Below, one piece after another: positions 63,791 to 64,000 of a stretch of 64,000 bases of DNA. Position 1 is the stretch's first letter. Every line of letters begins with the position of its first letter. A program made the position numbers and the translations under genes. The stretch comes from Aminipila terrae (GTDB taxonomy: Bacteria > Bacillota > Clostridia > Peptostreptococcales > Anaerovoracaceae): NCBI RefSeq assembly GCF_010120715.1, contig NZ_CP047591.1:2046001-2110000 (forward strand), in the 5' to 3' direction. The notes below the pieces were generated by a model. The model was not told the origin of the DNA and made no database searches. It saw only the letters and a program-made list of their open reading frames with translations.

Positions 63791-64000
63791 ATGTTGGTAA
63801 ATTCAAACGTAATAAATAATCAAGATAATTGGAAAGAAAAATCTGCCCAAGGGCATAAGACTGAAAATGTCTTTAGACTTGCGCAGCAAGTTAATGGTGT
63901 TAACTGTGAAATGGTTGGTGAAATTGATAGATATTATCATTTTGGTGATATCATATTAGATGGTGAAAATATGGTAGAAATAAAACAAGATAACAAAATT
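63791..64000 (+). CDS. 5' part of a protein with a possible PD-(D/E)xK nuclease motif (runs off the window)
   Basis: AAAGGA lies ten bases before ATG 63791, and the frame is open to the window end (70 codons). After a polar N-terminus it reads RLAQQVNGVNCEMVGEIDRY, then YHFGDIILDGENMVEIKQD. The strand pair GDIIL...MVEIK places an Asp and an E-x-K at the distance expected for a PD-(D/E)xK nuclease core. Such folds occur in restriction enzymes, resolvases and phage nucleases. Only part is visible, so this is a motif-level reading. Located on the presumed integrated element. Confidence 0.5.
   Translation, partial: MLVNSNVINNQDNWKEKSAQGHKTENVFRLAQQVNGVNCEMVGEIDRYYHFGDIILDGENMVEIKQDNKI

Noticed and set aside
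61497..64000. Prophage
   Set aside because: Apart from an integrase no phage structural, replication or lysis gene is visible within the window; only an integrated element of unknown kind can be claimed.

Overview
The window is AT-rich (roughly 35-38 % GC by eye) and reads as a chromosomal segment of an anaerobic low-GC Firmicute of class Clostridia. Pointers to this are strong GGAGG ribosome sites, a reverse-type rubrerythrin, bacteriohemerythrin, a 2[4Fe-4S] ferredoxin, the redox repressor Rex, a BceRS-BceAB module, a CIRCE-controlled groESL operon, an FMN riboswitch on ribU, and an ornithine/alanine-racemase-like enzyme typical of amino-acid fermenters. I cannot name the species. No plasmid or prophage structural genes are seen, but the right end carries an integrase next to guaA.

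Layout: 0-5 kb holds an acetyltransferase fragment, a lone eutJ, an HTH-membrane regulator, tRNA-Gly(CCC), a MATE exporter, a structured noncoding RNA candidate and a DMT exporter. 5-16 kb holds a 1599-residue surface protein (M28 peptidase, M14 carboxypeptidase fold, B-repeat, three SLH repeats), a C_GCAxxG_C_C protein with two tandem acyl-CoA synthetases, and a PLP racemase. 16-28 kb is an envelope-stress block: a DMT exporter, BceRS plus BceAB, a VanRS-like pair with a membrane-anchored partner, a VanY-like D,D-carboxypeptidase and an AgrA/AgrC-like pair. 28-36 kb has two frameshifted genes, a PadR-DUF1700-DUF4097 operon with a clear operator, hemerythrin, MerR, DUF554, rubrerythrin and an orphan substrate-binding lipoprotein. 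36-46 kb has nifU-capA-pepV, the FMN riboswitch and ribU, the t6A operon tsaE-tsaB-rimI-(small Cys protein)-tsaD, an ABC-F ATPase, acpP and rex. 46-54 kb has ferredoxin, a P-loop/Gls24-like fusion, an OGG-type glycosylase, DUF554, groESL, a REC-GGDEF diguanylate cyclase and a second MATE exporter. 54-61 kb has an AlsT-type amino-acid:Na+ symporter with a PAS-HTH regulator, then vanY-like/guaB and guaA.

From 61.4 kb the character changes. A tyrosine recombinase starts 128 bases after the guaA stop (guaA is a well-known integration site), followed by a small protein and about 1 kb of gene-poor, very AT-rich DNA. That stretch carries two divergent promoters that match the sigma-A consensus exactly with 17-base spacers. 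One drives a roughly 430-base transcript with no convincing long ORF and its own terminator. The window ends inside a gene with a possible PD-(D/E)xK nuclease motif. This looks like the left edge of an integrated element and is the most promising place for something undescribed.

Four genes (a coiled-coil protein, a DUF6143-like protein, pepV and tsaE) are each broken by what looks like the loss of one base in a short homopolymer. Because tsaE is normally essential, sequencing or assembly error is the simplest explanation for at least that one, and the four should be treated as probably intact until checked.
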